The notes under the pieces are model-generated. The model saw only the letters and a list, made by a program, of their open reading frames with translations. It searched no databases and was not told the origin of the DNA. Positions 15,212 to 23,800 of a DNA stretch of 35,786 nucleotides are shown piece by piece (positions within the stretch are counted from its first letter, which is position 1; every line of letters starts with the position of its first letter). The position numbers were made by a program, and so were the translations under genes. The stretch comes from Lacticaseibacillus jixianensis (GTDB lineage Bacteria; Bacillota; Bacilli; Lactobacillales; Lactobacillaceae): the NCBI RefSeq assembly GCF_003946485.1, contig NZ_RHOJ01000027.1:1-35786 (forward strand), given 5' to 3'.

Positions 15212-16843
15212 TCAAACTTCTTCGTGGCGGTTGCCCTTCTTCAGGAACAGCGCGCCGGCGATCATGACGATGAGCCCTGCGGCGATGACCAGGTAGATCC
15301 CCATGCCACCGGTGTGAGGAAGGAACCCGGCTGGGGCATCCTTAATCGTGATTTGGTTTGTGTATGAATTGTCATCGACAGTGAATGTCTGGGGCGCCAA
15401 CAATTTGGCATAACCCGCTGGGGCTTTTGTTTCAATGACTTCGTAAGTGAAGTTCTTAGGGTCCACTTTCAGAGCCTTTGCGGCACTCTCGGAATATTCC
15501 AGGCCTGTGAATTCGAACGAGCCATCGTCTTTAGAAGGGGTAGTAACAGCATTGGCTTCATTTTCATCCCAGCTGTAGTTACCATCTTTATCTTGGTGTG
15601 CATACTGACGCTTGCCGTTAACCTCACGCGCAAGTTCGAATTCCGCACCGGCAAGTTTTTTGTTGCTGTCTTCAGCATCCTCTTTGACAAACTTAGCGCC
15701 GCCAGTGATGACTGGCGTGTTGCTCTTGACGTTAGGGGTATGGTTCAGGCCGACGTAGTTATTTAAGTCACCAACCGGAGCAGCTTTCGTGACTTTGGCA
15801 TTATAGGTGATGGTTAGCGTCTCACCTACTTCTGCTTTAAAAGCATCTGAAGCCTTCTGAGCGTCACCAATGAAGGTAATCTTAAACCCGGCGCCCTTTT
15901 CCGCGTCTGAGGTTGGGGTCACGGTATAATCGGTGCCTTTTGTGAGCGCTGATGACGTTGATGTAGTATCTGAATCTTTGATACTGATTGAATTGATGTC
16001 GTCATCGAGACCTAGATCTGGCGTATCGGTGACATAGAAGCTGTTTTGTGCGGCGATATCGTTGGGTACTTGAACCGTAATTTTGTATTGAACAGAATCC
16101 CCGAAGCTCTTGTTGTTGTCTGTTGGATCAGTAAGGTCCTTGCTGATTGAAGTTTCGGTAACGTTCTTTGGATAAAGGTCAACTTGAGAGAGCATCTTAG
16201 AATCCGTCTTGCTTTCGCCAGCGTATTTGTTATACAAAGGCATGACTAGGACCATTGGCGTTGCTTTCTCAGTGGTAATTGTTGTGCCGACACTAGACTT
16301 TGTTTCTTTAATGACGTAGGTTGCGTAGACACTCTTAGTGGCGGTTTTGCCATTAGGATCAGGAATGGTCGTCTTTGTTTTTAGGTTAAACTGAGCTAAT
16401 CCTTCTGGAAGATCCTCAGTTCCACCAGCGGTAGTTTGTGAACCGTGTACTACTGGTTGGGCATTATCCGGCAGACCATCAACGGACTGCTGTTGTAATT
16501 GCTGGACGGCATCTTCTGATTTGGTGCCTTGACTAATTAGGGCCTGATAGTCTGAAGTAATATCGTATGCAGTGAATTCAACGCCATTCAAGGGCTTGGC
16601 CCCATCAGGCAGCTGTGTGTATGCATTCCCGTAATTATCAGTGATTTTAACTGGATTGGTCTCCTTATCGGGATCCTTAGAAAAGGCGACTTTGTGCAAG
16701 TTTACTTGAACACTATCTGGGACCTCGTCTGATGACGTTCCTGCAGTAACCAGTTGTGCCGCACTAGTCGCGGCGGATAATGCTAGCGGCAGGATGAGTA
16801 GCGCGCTAGCAAGGATGTGCTTTAATTTCTTCCCCATAATCAT
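15212..16843 (-). CDS. LPHTG backbone pilin with D2 isopeptide domain, cluster 2
   Basis: A 543-residue secreted pilin with a signal peptide (about 1-34) and an N-terminal domain containing FTAYDIT (90-96). The pilin motif YPKN is at 224-227, with Lys226 as the expected polymerisation lysine. A D2-type fimbrial isopeptide domain follows (YKITVQVPNDIAAQNSFYVT onward, about 250-370), then a SpaA/Cna_B domain with an E-box (YEVIETKAPAGY). It ends in LPHTG at 508-512, a membrane helix and KKGNRHEEV. All landmarks are those of a self-polymerising shaft pilin. The ATG at 16843 has AGGGAG nine bases upstream. The coding sequence is clearly more AT-rich than the sortase and basal pilin genes on either side, suggesting exchange of the shaft gene. 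It follows the 383-residue pilin by only a few bases. Confidence 0.9.
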   Translation of the reverse strand: MIMGKKLKHILASALLILPLALSAATSAAQLVTAGTSSDEVPDSVQVNLHKVAFSKDPDKETNPVKITDNYGNAYTQLPDGAKPLNGVEFTAYDITSDYQALISQGTKSEDAVQQLQQQSVDGLPDNAQPVVHGSQTTAGGTEDLPEGLAQFNLKTKTTIPDPNGKTATKSVYATYVIKETKSSVGTTITTEKATPMVLVMPLYNKYAGESKTDSKMLSQVDLYPKNVTETSISKDLTDPTDNNKSFGDSVQYKITVQVPNDIAAQNSFYVTDTPDLGLDDDINSISIKDSDTTSTSSALTKGTDYTVTPTSDAEKGAGFKITFIGDAQKASDAFKAEVGETLTITYNAKVTKAAPVGDLNNYVGLNHTPNVKSNTPVITGGAKFVKEDAEDSNKKLAGAEFELAREVNGKRQYAHQDKDGNYSWDENEANAVTTPSKDDGSFEFTGLEYSESAAKALKVDPKNFTYEVIETKAPAGYAKLLAPQTFTVDDNSYTNQITIKDAPAGFLPHTGGMGIYLVIAAGLIVMIAGALFLKKGNRHEEV

Positions 16844-16847
16844 TAGC

Positions 16848-17999
16848 TTATTCTCCCTTGGTTGCTTTTTTAGTTTTAGTACGCTGCCAGAGCGCGGTGG
16901 CCGTGATGATCAAGGCCAAGCCCGCCAGCAGTAAGTTCGCCCGGGCTTCACCGGTTTCCGGTAGCCATAGGCGCAGTCGCCCAACTTTGGGCAGCCCGCT
17001 TGGCGGCGTGCCGTCCGTGTCTGGTAGGTGCGGGCGGTGCGGTGCTGGCGGCGGGTTGCCGTCCGTATCCGGTAGATGCGGGCGGTGCGGGCTATCTGGC
17101 GGGTTGCCATCCGTATCTGGTAGATGCGGCCGGTTTGTCAGGTTATACACCCGCAGCTCAGGCCGCTTCGCTTCGGTTGCGGGCACGCGGCCTTCGATCA
17201 GCGGCCGCAGCGTTTCACCTTTCAGGGTGATGGCTCCGGCTGCCGGGACCTGAACGGGGATGGCTTTGGCGTCATCCGTGATGGTGAAGCCATCCGGGGC
17301 GGCCAGCTCAGTGAACTGGTAGGCCCCCGGCGTTAACGTCACGTCGGCCAGCACGAGGCCATCCTTTTCGGAAACAAAATGCGCGACCTGAGGTGCCTGC
17401 AGCGGGGCGGTGGTGGCGAGCCAGTCGCCAGCCGCGGTGCGGTACTCCCAGCCGGCGGGCCCTTGCCGCCTGAGGGCAAAGGTGGCGCCGGCTAGCGGTG
17501 CCGTTTCGCCGCTGGCCAGGCTTCTACCATACTTGTAGAAGTACGGCGCGGTGTGAATCAGGACCGGCTTGAGCGAGACGGTCATTGGTGCGCTGCCGGC
17601 GGTGAACATGGTCGGCGCCGTCCAGTAGCTTTCCGTTTCGCTAGGCGCTTGGGCCTGGATGAGCAGGTAGGTGCGGCCGGCAGTGGCGCTGAAGGTGGCG
17701 GCTGGCGCACTGAAAGCGAGTTGGGCGACTGCGGTTAAGTGGTGCTCGGTAATGAACTTGGTGACGGCAGCGGGCGTCATCGTCGCCACCTGTTGGGGCA
17801 GCGATGAGTCCTGCGCGGCCGCCGTCAATTCGTAAACGGTGATGGCGGGGCGGCCGCGCACCGACGCGCTGGCGTCAGTGCCGCTGGTGACGGTGATCGG
17901 AACGGTAGCGGCGGCGTTCACCGGGGTGAACCGGGAGACGGCGATGGCCACGAGCAGGCTCAGTGCAGCCGCAAAAATGATGCGGATCGATTTGGTCAT
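16848..17999 (-). CDS. Proline-rich LPETG basal pilin (SpaB-like), cluster 2
   Basis: A 383-residue secreted protein with a signal peptide (about 1-30) and an N-terminal pilin-like domain. A SLKPV segment occupies the place of the usual YPKN. One SpaA/Cna_B domain (from APLAGATFALRR) carries an E-box-like FTELAAPDGF. A stem of three regular repeats built on RPHLPDTDG precedes LPETG at 346-350, a helix and a basic tail. The stem and the LPETGEA signal (shaft and tip have LPHTG) fit a basal subunit anchored by a housekeeping sortase. The start codon overlaps the stop of the tip gene (ATGA), so translation is coupled. Absence of a standard pilin motif suggests a terminator of polymerisation rather than a shaft unit. 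Confidence 0.85.
   Translation of the reverse strand: MTKSIRIIFAAALSLLVAIAVSRFTPVNAAATVPITVTSGTDASASVRGRPAITVYELTAAAQDSSLPQQVATMTPAAVTKFITEHHLTAVAQLAFSAPAATFSATAGRTYLLIQAQAPSETESYWTAPTMFTAGSAPMTVSLKPVLIHTAPYFYKYGRSLASGETAPLAGATFALRRQGPAGWEYRTAAGDWLATTAPLQAPQVAHFVSEKDGLVLADVTLTPGAYQFTELAAPDGFTITDDAKAIPVQVPAAGAITLKGETLRPLIEGRVPATEAKRPELRVYNLTNRPHLPDTDGNPPDSPHRPHLPDTDGNPPPAPHRPHLPDTDGTPPSGLPKVGRLRLWLPETGEARANLLLAGLALIITATALWQRTKTKKATKGE
17008..17134 (-). repeat. Three LPDTDG-type repeats in the basal pilin stem
   Basis: Three copies of a unit encoding RPHLPDTDG followed by a proline-rich spacer (NPPDSPH, NPPPAPH, TPPSG), with nearly identical bases in each. Each carries LPDT one residue short of a true LPXTG. 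Confidence 0.9.
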
Positions 18000-20671
18000 T
18001 CGTCATCACCTTCTTTCCGCCGCTGCCAGAAGGCTAAGGCGAGCAGTGCGATCGCCAGGCCGGCAAAGCTGAAGCTGATCAGCATCAGTCTCAGGAGGTC
18101 GTCGCTGCCGGTGTGCGGCAGGAAGCCCCTCTGATGGTTGCCGACGGTGAGGACGATCTCGCGGCTGGCCTTGCCGTCAGCGTCAGTCGTGGTGACTTGC
18201 GCCGAGACGAGGCTGTTCAAGCGCGTGGGCGTTGAGTCTCCCGGCGTCAGCGATTGCTCGGTACCATCGGCTAACCGAACCTTGACCGTGCCGTCTTTGC
18301 CAGCCGTAATGAAAAGGGACTGGGATAAGCCGACAAAGCCGCTTGGGGCCTTCGTTTCCTGCACCTCGTATTGCTGGCCCAGGGTTAACGGGCCGGAAGC
18401 AAACTCCTTGCCGTCTGCCTGCACATTCAGGCTCAGAGCGGTCACCGCAAACGTCGCGCCCCCTAATGGCGAGCCGGTATCTGCGTTGATTTTCTTGATC
18501 CGCAGCGTGGTCGGCGGAACGGTTGGTTTATTCGTTAGGGAAAAGCGCTGAGTGGCCAACTGACCTGGCGGGGTGGTATTGGTAATTGGTGGCGCCGACT
18601 GGTAGCCAGGCACCGGGTCCTCGCTGAGATGATAAGTAAATAGTTGTCCGTCTTTGCTGTAGCGGGGAAGGATTAGGTCCTGGCCATCAGCCTTTGTGAG
18701 GTTACCCTCCCACGTGTTTGACTGAGCAGCCGTGCTGCTAGGGTTCAGTTTGCCGGTGGTTGACCAGCTCTGGGCAGGGCCGTTGTCAGTCGTGCGTTTA
18801 ATGGTAAAAGTGATAGCATCTGGCCGGCCGGTGCCGGTATCCTGCCAGGTCTTCGAGACCTTGATTTTGGTGCCCGGACCGCGGCCGGCAGGGATCCCGA
18901 AGTTGACCGGCGGGTCGTTTGGGGTAGGCGTGAGGGTGGTTGTGCCGTTCATTGGATACCATTTGTCGGGAACGAAGTCGGTGGCCTCAGTGTTCAAGGC
19001 GACCTGATAAGTGATGGTGGCTTTTTGACCTTTACCCAACGTCAAATCTTTGACAGTGAGGCGGCGGGTGCTTGGATCGAGCGTTAAATTGTTCTGGATC
19101 GCGGCCCGCTGCGCATCTGTCACTCCAGAACCCGTTAAGCTGACGGTGGCGTTATTGCCCATATAGTCGTAATGCGACCCAAGCGGATCGGATATTGTGC
19201 CATCACTGATCGTCGGCGGGGAGACATACTGCGTTACATCAAATTTGACATCGCTCTGCAGTTCCTTTGAGATATCAGCGGCATCACTTACAGCTGTGTA
19301 ATCATGCTCTTGTGAGCTGGGCTTAAGACTGGTTAACTGTTTAAAATCAGCCTCGTCTGCGGTTTCAATGCCGATGCCTTGAATGCGGGTGGTCTTTTGA
19401 ATGGATTCAGCTGCCTTGATGGTTTCCGTCCAATAGGCGGAACCTGGGGTGGCAGTGCCAGCGGTCCCGGTACCTCGAGGCTGGGGACCCTCGCCGTAGT
19501 AGCTTGGGTCGCCGTCAGTCAGCAAGATTAAGAGTTTGGTATCGCTGGCTGGCATTTTCTCCAACATTTGCTGGCCACGTTCGAGCCCATTTTGCGTCCA
19601 AGTTGAACCACAAAAGTCAGTATTTAGCGCCTGGTTAATTTTTGAGGCTGTATCGTCTATTGGCCCGATGTCGACACCGATATTGTTAGTGGTCGAAGTT
19701 GGCCCAGAGAAGCCAACCATCCCCACTGAAAGCTGGCCGGCGAGGTCTCCTTGCTGCTGGATCCAATTTAGAGTGTCGGATACGCCGTCACGTAGATAAT
19801 CTGCTCGAGTGCCCGCATCGTCGTTTCGGGTCAGATTGCCAGGGTTGACGATCGGGGTCAACTCGTACTCCGGGAAGAAACGACTGCCAACATTTTCGAT
19901 TTCATACCATTCGTCTGGCTGGCCTGGCTGAACCTTTCTGAAGCGGTAGTCGGTCACGGCTGGTGTACGGCCAGAATTGACATCGGCTTGTAGCAGATAC
20001 TGTTGAAACAGCCCGACTCCATCAATCCGATCTTGCGTAAATAATCCGTTAACTGTTCTATCCGTTCGTACGTAAGCACGGCCGGCTTCGTTGTAGATGA
20101 ATCGTGGCACGCGTGGGGTACCTGGAGCCTGACCTTTTGTTGTTTCCATGCTTCCTGATAAATCAACGACAAAAACAATGTCTAAAGGCTTAGTTTCTTC
20201 GGTAGTCTTTCTGTTGCCCTGAGCGGTGAGTGTCACATCATAGTGGCCAGGGATGACTTGTCCAGTAGCGTTCTTGGCTTGAGTTGCATACTTACTAATG
20301 GCATATGCAGGATTAGTCTTAGCATCATAACCGTCCGCGCCATAATTCAACATCGTCTTCTGAGCAAAATTAGGATCGTCTAGACTTAAGATCGCGGGCT
20401 TATCAGAGCCTGAAGCGAGCTGTCCATCCTGCGTATTTCCCCCCAGAGGATTTAAGACATCGGGCTCATTCGTGGGTTGCCATGCGTGGCTAACCACCGG
20501 AACGTTTCCTTCAGACTGAATGAAGTCTGGGGAATCATCTGCGGCGGTCTTTACCGGCGCGATCATTATTGCCTGTAAAAAGGGTACCAATAGGACAAAT
20601 AGAAGGGTGAGGTGCCCGAAGTAGCGCAAGCCCCTTCGCCGCGCCCACCCACTGTGCGTGTTCTGTGCCAC
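17996..20671 (-). CDS. vWA-domain tip pilin (SpaC-like adhesin), cluster 2
   Basis: An 891-residue LPXTG adhesin. It has an N-terminal basic and hydrophobic signal region (about 1-44), then a von Willebrand A domain with the MIDAS pattern DLSGS at 170-174 and a later metal-loop TDGDP. A linker leads to a Cna_B domain (from about 600, KIKVSKTWQD) and a SpaA-like domain with an E-box (YEVQETKAPSGF). It ends with LPHTG at 851-855, a membrane helix and RRKEGDDE. This is the layout of SpaC/RrgA-type tip adhesins, whose vWA domain binds host mucus or matrix in studied relatives. It is first in the operon. The start is GTG at 20671 behind GAGGGAGTG. The N-terminal half is more AT-rich than the C-terminal half. 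An intact vWA makes this the best functional adhesin candidate of the three clusters. Confidence 0.92.
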   Translation of the reverse strand: MAQNTHSGWARRRGLRYFGHLTLLFVLLVPFLQAIMIAPVKTAADDSPDFIQSEGNVPVVSHAWQPTNEPDVLNPLGGNTQDGQLASGSDKPAILSLDDPNFAQKTMLNYGADGYDAKTNPAYAISKYATQAKNATGQVIPGHYDVTLTAQGNRKTTEETKPLDIVFVVDLSGSMETTKGQAPGTPRVPRFIYNEAGRAYVRTDRTVNGLFTQDRIDGVGLFQQYLLQADVNSGRTPAVTDYRFRKVQPGQPDEWYEIENVGSRFFPEYELTPIVNPGNLTRNDDAGTRADYLRDGVSDTLNWIQQQGDLAGQLSVGMVGFSGPTSTTNNIGVDIGPIDDTASKINQALNTDFCGSTWTQNGLERGQQMLEKMPASDTKLLILLTDGDPSYYGEGPQPRGTGTAGTATPGSAYWTETIKAAESIQKTTRIQGIGIETADEADFKQLTSLKPSSQEHDYTAVSDAADISKELQSDVKFDVTQYVSPPTISDGTISDPLGSHYDYMGNNATVSLTGSGVTDAQRAAIQNNLTLDPSTRRLTVKDLTLGKGQKATITYQVALNTEATDFVPDKWYPMNGTTTLTPTPNDPPVNFGIPAGRGPGTKIKVSKTWQDTGTGRPDAITFTIKRTTDNGPAQSWSTTGKLNPSSTAAQSNTWEGNLTKADGQDLILPRYSKDGQLFTYHLSEDPVPGYQSAPPITNTTPPGQLATQRFSLTNKPTVPPTTLRIKKINADTGSPLGGATFAVTALSLNVQADGKEFASGPLTLGQQYEVQETKAPSGFVGLSQSLFITAGKDGTVKVRLADGTEQSLTPGDSTPTRLNSLVSAQVTTTDADGKASREIVLTVGNHQRGFLPHTGSDDLLRLMLISFSFAGLAIALLALAFWQRRKEGDDE

Positions 20672-20752
20672 TGTATTTCACTCCCTCACGTGTTCCCCCA
20701 TAAAAACCTTGGCAGTGTCGTTAAGCCGCTGTCCTGACACGTTCGATGCCTC

Positions 20753-20758
20753 ATTATA
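20753..20758 (-). promoter_or_regulatory. Predicted -10 box of pilus cluster 2
   Basis: A perfect TATAAT on the minus strand about 80 bases before the tip pilin start. The expected -35 position has no good match, which would fit a weak or activator-dependent promoter. Confidence 0.45.
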
Positions 20759-20791
20759 GAGAAATTATCTCGGCGGTATTGAGTCGTTTTG

Positions 20792-20817
20792 ATCGTCAAA
20801 GCACATTAATTGACGAT
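20792..20817. promoter_or_regulatory. Inverted repeat, probable TetR-family operator
   Basis: ATCGTCAA and TTGACGAT are perfect 8-bp arms separated by 10 bases. The repeat lies in the divergent region between the tip pilin and the TetR gene, overlaps the -35 area of the regulator's own promoter, and lies about 50 bases upstream of the pilus -10. A second short palindrome TACGATTCGTA is at 20851-20861. Confidence 0.6.
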
Positions 20818-20818
20818 T

Positions 20819-20827
20819 TGCTATAAT
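20819..20827 (+). promoter_or_regulatory. Extended -10 promoter of the TetR gene
   Basis: TGCTATAAT, a perfect -10 with TGn extension. No clear -35 is present; the inverted repeat occupies that position. Confidence 0.55.
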
Positions 20828-20931
20828 AAGTCCATTAATGTATGCTTACGTACGATTCGTATAACAGAAGAATGCATGTCTATTAAATAGATATGAGTCG
20901 TCAGCGAGGTCACTCTGCGGGGGGAGTAACT

Positions 20932-21513
20932 ATGCAGCAAATTCATGATCTTAGAGTAATCAAAACGCGAAATGCCATTCATCAGGCGTTTTACGAGGAG
21001 CTGGCCCAGACGCCCTTCGAGGCCATCACCGTGGCGGGGCTGGCCAGCCGCGCTATGATCGGCAAGGCGACCTTTTATAATCACTACACCGATAAGTACG
21101 ACTTGGCCAAGCAGCTCATCTTGACCGAATTGTCGACGCTGGATCGCGCGCTGATCAGTCGGGTCAGCGAAGGGGGCTTTGATGCGGTTAGTGACCCCCT
21201 ACCGGAACAATATGGGGACAACATTCGCCACTTGAAGCTGATGTCCACAATTCATACCCCTGAGCTCGACTTCACGACGGTCACGAAGGCGCGCTTCGGC
21301 GAGACGTTCCGGACCATCATTCAGCAATGTCCGGTGCTCTTGAAGCACAGCGATGCCGTGGCGGATAACTTGACGGCGCTGGCCTACAGCTTCTTCGTCA
21401 CGACGATCAATCAGGCGCAGCCGCTTGATCAGACCGAGACGAGGGAGCAAATGCACGAGTTCTTTCTTACGCTGAGTATGCTCAGAGAAGCGCCGCCGGT
21501 GACGCTGGATTGA
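20932..21513 (+). CDS. TetR/AcrR-family transcriptional regulator
   Basis: A 193-residue cytoplasmic regulator. The N-terminal helix-turn-helix is plain (residues 32-52: AITVAGLASRAMIGKATFYN then HYTDK), as in TetR/AcrR proteins. The C-terminal ligand domain is not recognisable beyond the fold family. It is divergent from pilus cluster 2 and separated from it by a 260-base region carrying an 8-bp inverted repeat, so it probably represses itself and controls the pilus operon; the ligand is unknown. The start at 20932 is preferred because a G6-AG ribosome binding site lies about six bases upstream; an in-frame ATG at 20893 has none. It is the only regulator in the window. Confidence 0.88.
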   Translation: MQQIHDLRVIKTRNAIHQAFYEELAQTPFEAITVAGLASRAMIGKATFYNHYTDKYDLAKQLILTELSTLDRALISRVSEGGFDAVSDPLPEQYGDNIRHLKLMSTIHTPELDFTTVTKARFGETFRTIIQQCPVLLKHSDAVADNLTALAYSFFVTTINQAQPLDQTETREQMHEFFLTLSMLREAPPVTLD

Positions 21514-21600
21514 TCCCAGTACTTCCTCGAAGGGGCGCCGGATGCAAAAAGCAGCCGTGCTCAACTTGAGCGTGGCCGCCGTGCAACTTAACATCATCAA

Positions 21601-21648
21601 AAAAGCCCTGAAGACCGCGCGCCGTGCGCGGGATCTTCAGGGCTTTTG
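21601..21648. terminator. Bidirectional terminator between the TetR gene and WxL cluster B
   Basis: AAAAGCCCTGAAGA pairs with TCTTCAGGGCTTTT around a GC-rich inner stem (CGCGC/GCGCG). A-run and T-run flank both ends, so it can serve the convergent genes on both strands. Confidence 0.9.
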
Positions 21649-21665
21649 CTTAGGCTTTCTGCTGC

Positions 21666-22661
21666 TTAGGCTTTCTTCTGCCGGTGTTTGCGCAGCCGCT
21701 GGACCAGGTAGCTGACGACGATGATGACGGCCAGCAGGTCGATGGCCCACATCAGGTACTGCGGCCAGTGGGCGGCGGCGCGGTGCACGGCGGACTTGGT
21801 CGCGGCTTTTTGCGACACGGTGAAGCTGCGGTCGAACGCCCAGTGGCCGTTGGTCGCCTTGACGTCAACGTGCAGGCGGTAGCGGCCGGCCGGCAGGGCC
21901 GTGTTGGTCGGCAGCTGCAGCGTGAACTGGTTGCTCGGGGCAAAACTCATGGCCGTGCGCTTAATGTTGACGGCCTTGTGCCCGTGCGCCGCGGCCACGT
22001 GGGCTTTGAGCTGGACGTCCTCGATGATCACTGGCTTGGGGTTGGTCATGGTGAGGGCCAGGTACTTGCTGGCGGAGTGGTAGCGCGCCTGCTGCATGGT
22101 CAAATCCGCCTTGGCGATGGTGCGGCTTTCCCGCAGCGAGACGCCGAGGACATAGTTGGCCAGGTTCGACAGGCCGCTTTGGTGCTTGGCCTTGGCCGCG
22201 GCGGTCAGGCTGTGCACGTTGAACGCGCCGAGCACGAGGCCGGGGAAGTGCTTTTTGGGCGCCTTCAGGTTAAAAGTGACCTTGGCCGTCCGGTGGGCGG
22301 GGATGGTGACGTCCTGCACGTTTTTGCCGACCAGCATGGCGGTGAAGCTGACGTGCTTGGGGCCGGCGGTCTTGGCGCCTTGGTCGTAGACGATCAGGCC
22401 GTTACCGTTGGTGACCGCGTTGGCCGCCACGACCGCAAACTTTTGCGGCGTGTCCGCATTATTGGTCACCGCCACGGTCAGCGGGTGCGCCTGCGCGGGC
22501 TTGAGCAGCAGGTTGACGTAGCCCGGATCGCCGATGTTGTCTTGGGGCATCACGGACTGGGCGGTGAAGTTGTTGACGGTCGCGGCGTGGACCGTTTGCG
22601 GAAAGATGCCAAAAACGAGTCCGAGCATGGCGGCAGTAAAGAAACGAGTGATCTTGTTCAT
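21666..22661 (-). CDS. WxL-interacting membrane protein (DUF916/DUF3324), cluster B
   Basis: A 331-residue protein with a signal peptide (cleavage near VHA-AT). A DUF916-like domain follows (NNFTAQSVMPQDN, VNLLLKPAQAHPLTVAVTNN), then a DUF3324-like domain with the family landmark in a changed form (FAPSNQFTLQLP), a membrane helix (about 295-317) and a basic tail RLRKHRQKKA. The pairing with a WxL gene just upstream is the standard arrangement. The ATG at 22661 sits behind TTAGGAG and is preferred to the ATG at 22697, which lies inside the attenuator. It lacks the large third component seen in cluster A, so cluster B is a minimal two-gene unit. Confidence 0.85.
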   Translation of the reverse strand: MNKITRFFTAAMLGLVFGIFPQTVHAATVNNFTAQSVMPQDNIGDPGYVNLLLKPAQAHPLTVAVTNNADTPQKFAVVAANAVTNGNGLIVYDQGAKTAGPKHVSFTAMLVGKNVQDVTIPAHRTAKVTFNLKAPKKHFPGLVLGAFNVHSLTAAAKAKHQSGLSNLANYVLGVSLRESRTIAKADLTMQQARYHSASKYLALTMTNPKPVIIEDVQLKAHVAAAHGHKAVNIKRTAMSFAPSNQFTLQLPTNTALPAGRYRLHVDVKATNGHWAFDRSFTVSQKAATKSAVHRAAAHWPQYLMWAIDLLAVIIVVSYLVQRLRKHRQKKA

Positions 22662-22675
22662 GATGGCTCCTAACC

Positions 22676-22705
22676 AAAAATAGTGAGGAATAAACACCTC
22701 ACTAT
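22676..22705 (-). terminator. Attenuator between WxL and WxL-interacting genes, cluster B
   Basis: On the minus strand ATAGTGAGG-tgtttatt-CCTCACTAT is followed by TTTTT: a 9-bp perfect stem. The next ribosome binding site starts within a few bases, so read-through is needed for the second gene. Confidence 0.82.
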
Positions 22706-22763
22706 AAAACCAATTCTAATGGCAACCAAGATTTACCGTTGCTTACCTCATTCGTGCAAGGTC

Positions 22764-23333
22764 TTAGTTGGTCTGTTGAGAAGCGCCCAACGTCCAGGTC
22801 ACGTCAGCTGAATATTGCGTAATGATTGGCTTCAAACCAACTGTGTGTAGAGCGACGTGATTGAACTTTAATTCTGTGACGCCATTGCCAGTCCCTGGTG
22901 CTGCGTCCATAATCGGCGCAGCATCCTTGCCGCCAACATTAGCCAGGGTGATGTCCGAGTTTTGGACCGTTGAGCTTACAGGCTTAATCAGGTTACCACT
23001 CCAGCTCATGTAAGTGCCAGTATCTGAGCTAGCGAAGTCCCCTAATGTCATCGTGAGACTCCAGCCCGCGTTGGTGTCCCGCGCATCATTCACAGTAACG
23101 GGGTTGTCAGTGGTCCCTGAGAGCGCCTTTTTATTAAGGGTGTCAACGGTGGCGTTAAAGGTGAAATTTGGCGCAGAGGTTAGTGTCAAATCACCATGCT
23201 TTTCCGGTTGGGTCACGTTAACAATGGCCTTTGTGGGGCTTGTCACTGTCTCAGCGTGTACCGTTGCCGGCAGTGCCAGCACACTGGCGAGAAAGGCTGT
23301 ACCGATTGCTAAAACAAACTTATTTTTTAACAT
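22764..23333 (-). CDS. Small secreted WxL-domain protein, cluster B
   Basis: A 189-residue exported protein with a signal peptide ending near VHA-ET, then a single WxL domain. It has canonical motifs GWSLTMTLGDF (Trp91) and ADVTWTL (Trp180), and ends nine residues after the last motif, as usual for the family. It would sit on the cell wall and pair with the DUF916/DUF3324 protein encoded next. The ATG at 23333 has an AGGAGG nine bases upstream; the longer in-frame start at 23378 has no site. Confidence 0.88.
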   Translation of the reverse strand: MLKNKFVLAIGTAFLASVLALPATVHAETVTSPTKAIVNVTQPEKHGDLTLTSAPNFTFNATVDTLNKKALSGTTDNPVTVNDARDTNAGWSLTMTLGDFASSDTGTYMSWSGNLIKPVSSTVQNSDITLANVGGKDAAPIMDAAPGTGNGVTELKFNHVALHTVGLKPIITQYSADVTWTLGASQQTN

Positions 23334-23381
23334 TATAAGAATGCCTCCTGTGCGAGCATCTATATTTATGCTCCGCAATAA

Positions 23382-23410
23382 AGCGTAGCACTAAAATTAA
23401 ATAAGTTAAA
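23382..23410 (-). promoter_or_regulatory. Predicted promoter of WxL cluster B
   Basis: Minus strand: TTTAAC, a 17-base spacer ending TGC, then TACGCT, giving an extended -10. It is weak on its own but has the same design as the cluster A and C WxL promoters. Confidence 0.4.
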
Positions 23411-23800
23411 GGCATGAAGCACCGGCTTTATGGGGGATAAATTTTTGAAAGCGATTTAATTTTTGGCTCGGGTTGCTTTACCTGAGAGACGGGCGCCGCG
23501 GGGGTGACGCGTCCATGTCGGAAGGGGCCGTGAGTGCCGGCTGCCAACAGGGTTTGAGTACACTACGGATAACTAGGGGGAACGGGCGGCGGGAGAGCCA
23601 AGGGCGTGTTTGCCGACATTTTTGCGGCAAAAGCAGGTAGTCATTGCGGGATTAAACGTGTTGCGCCAGCTGATGATATTGATTACTAATTGCGGCCGGA
23701 TCGCAGCCAAAGTGGTAGGATAAAGCCGAAGGTACCACACTTACTTAATGAATGTATAATAAATGAGTTCTTCAAACCGAGTGAAAGGGGGGATCTTGAG
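23411..23800. other. Gene-free divergent region between WxL clusters B and C
   Basis: No supported gene. It holds a CcpA-box-like TTGAAAGCGATTTAA (23445-23459, one mismatch), an inverted repeat GTGGTA/TACCAC (23712-23738), and a perfect TATAAT at 23755-23760 that is the likely -10 for the next gene, with a poor -35. Confidence 0.45.

Noticed and set aside
21684-22673. 329-codon plus-strand open frame opposite the cluster B WxL-interacting gene
   Set aside because: Low-complexity Gly/Val/Arg translation; the minus strand has signal peptide, DUF916/DUF3324 landmarks and a membrane helix.
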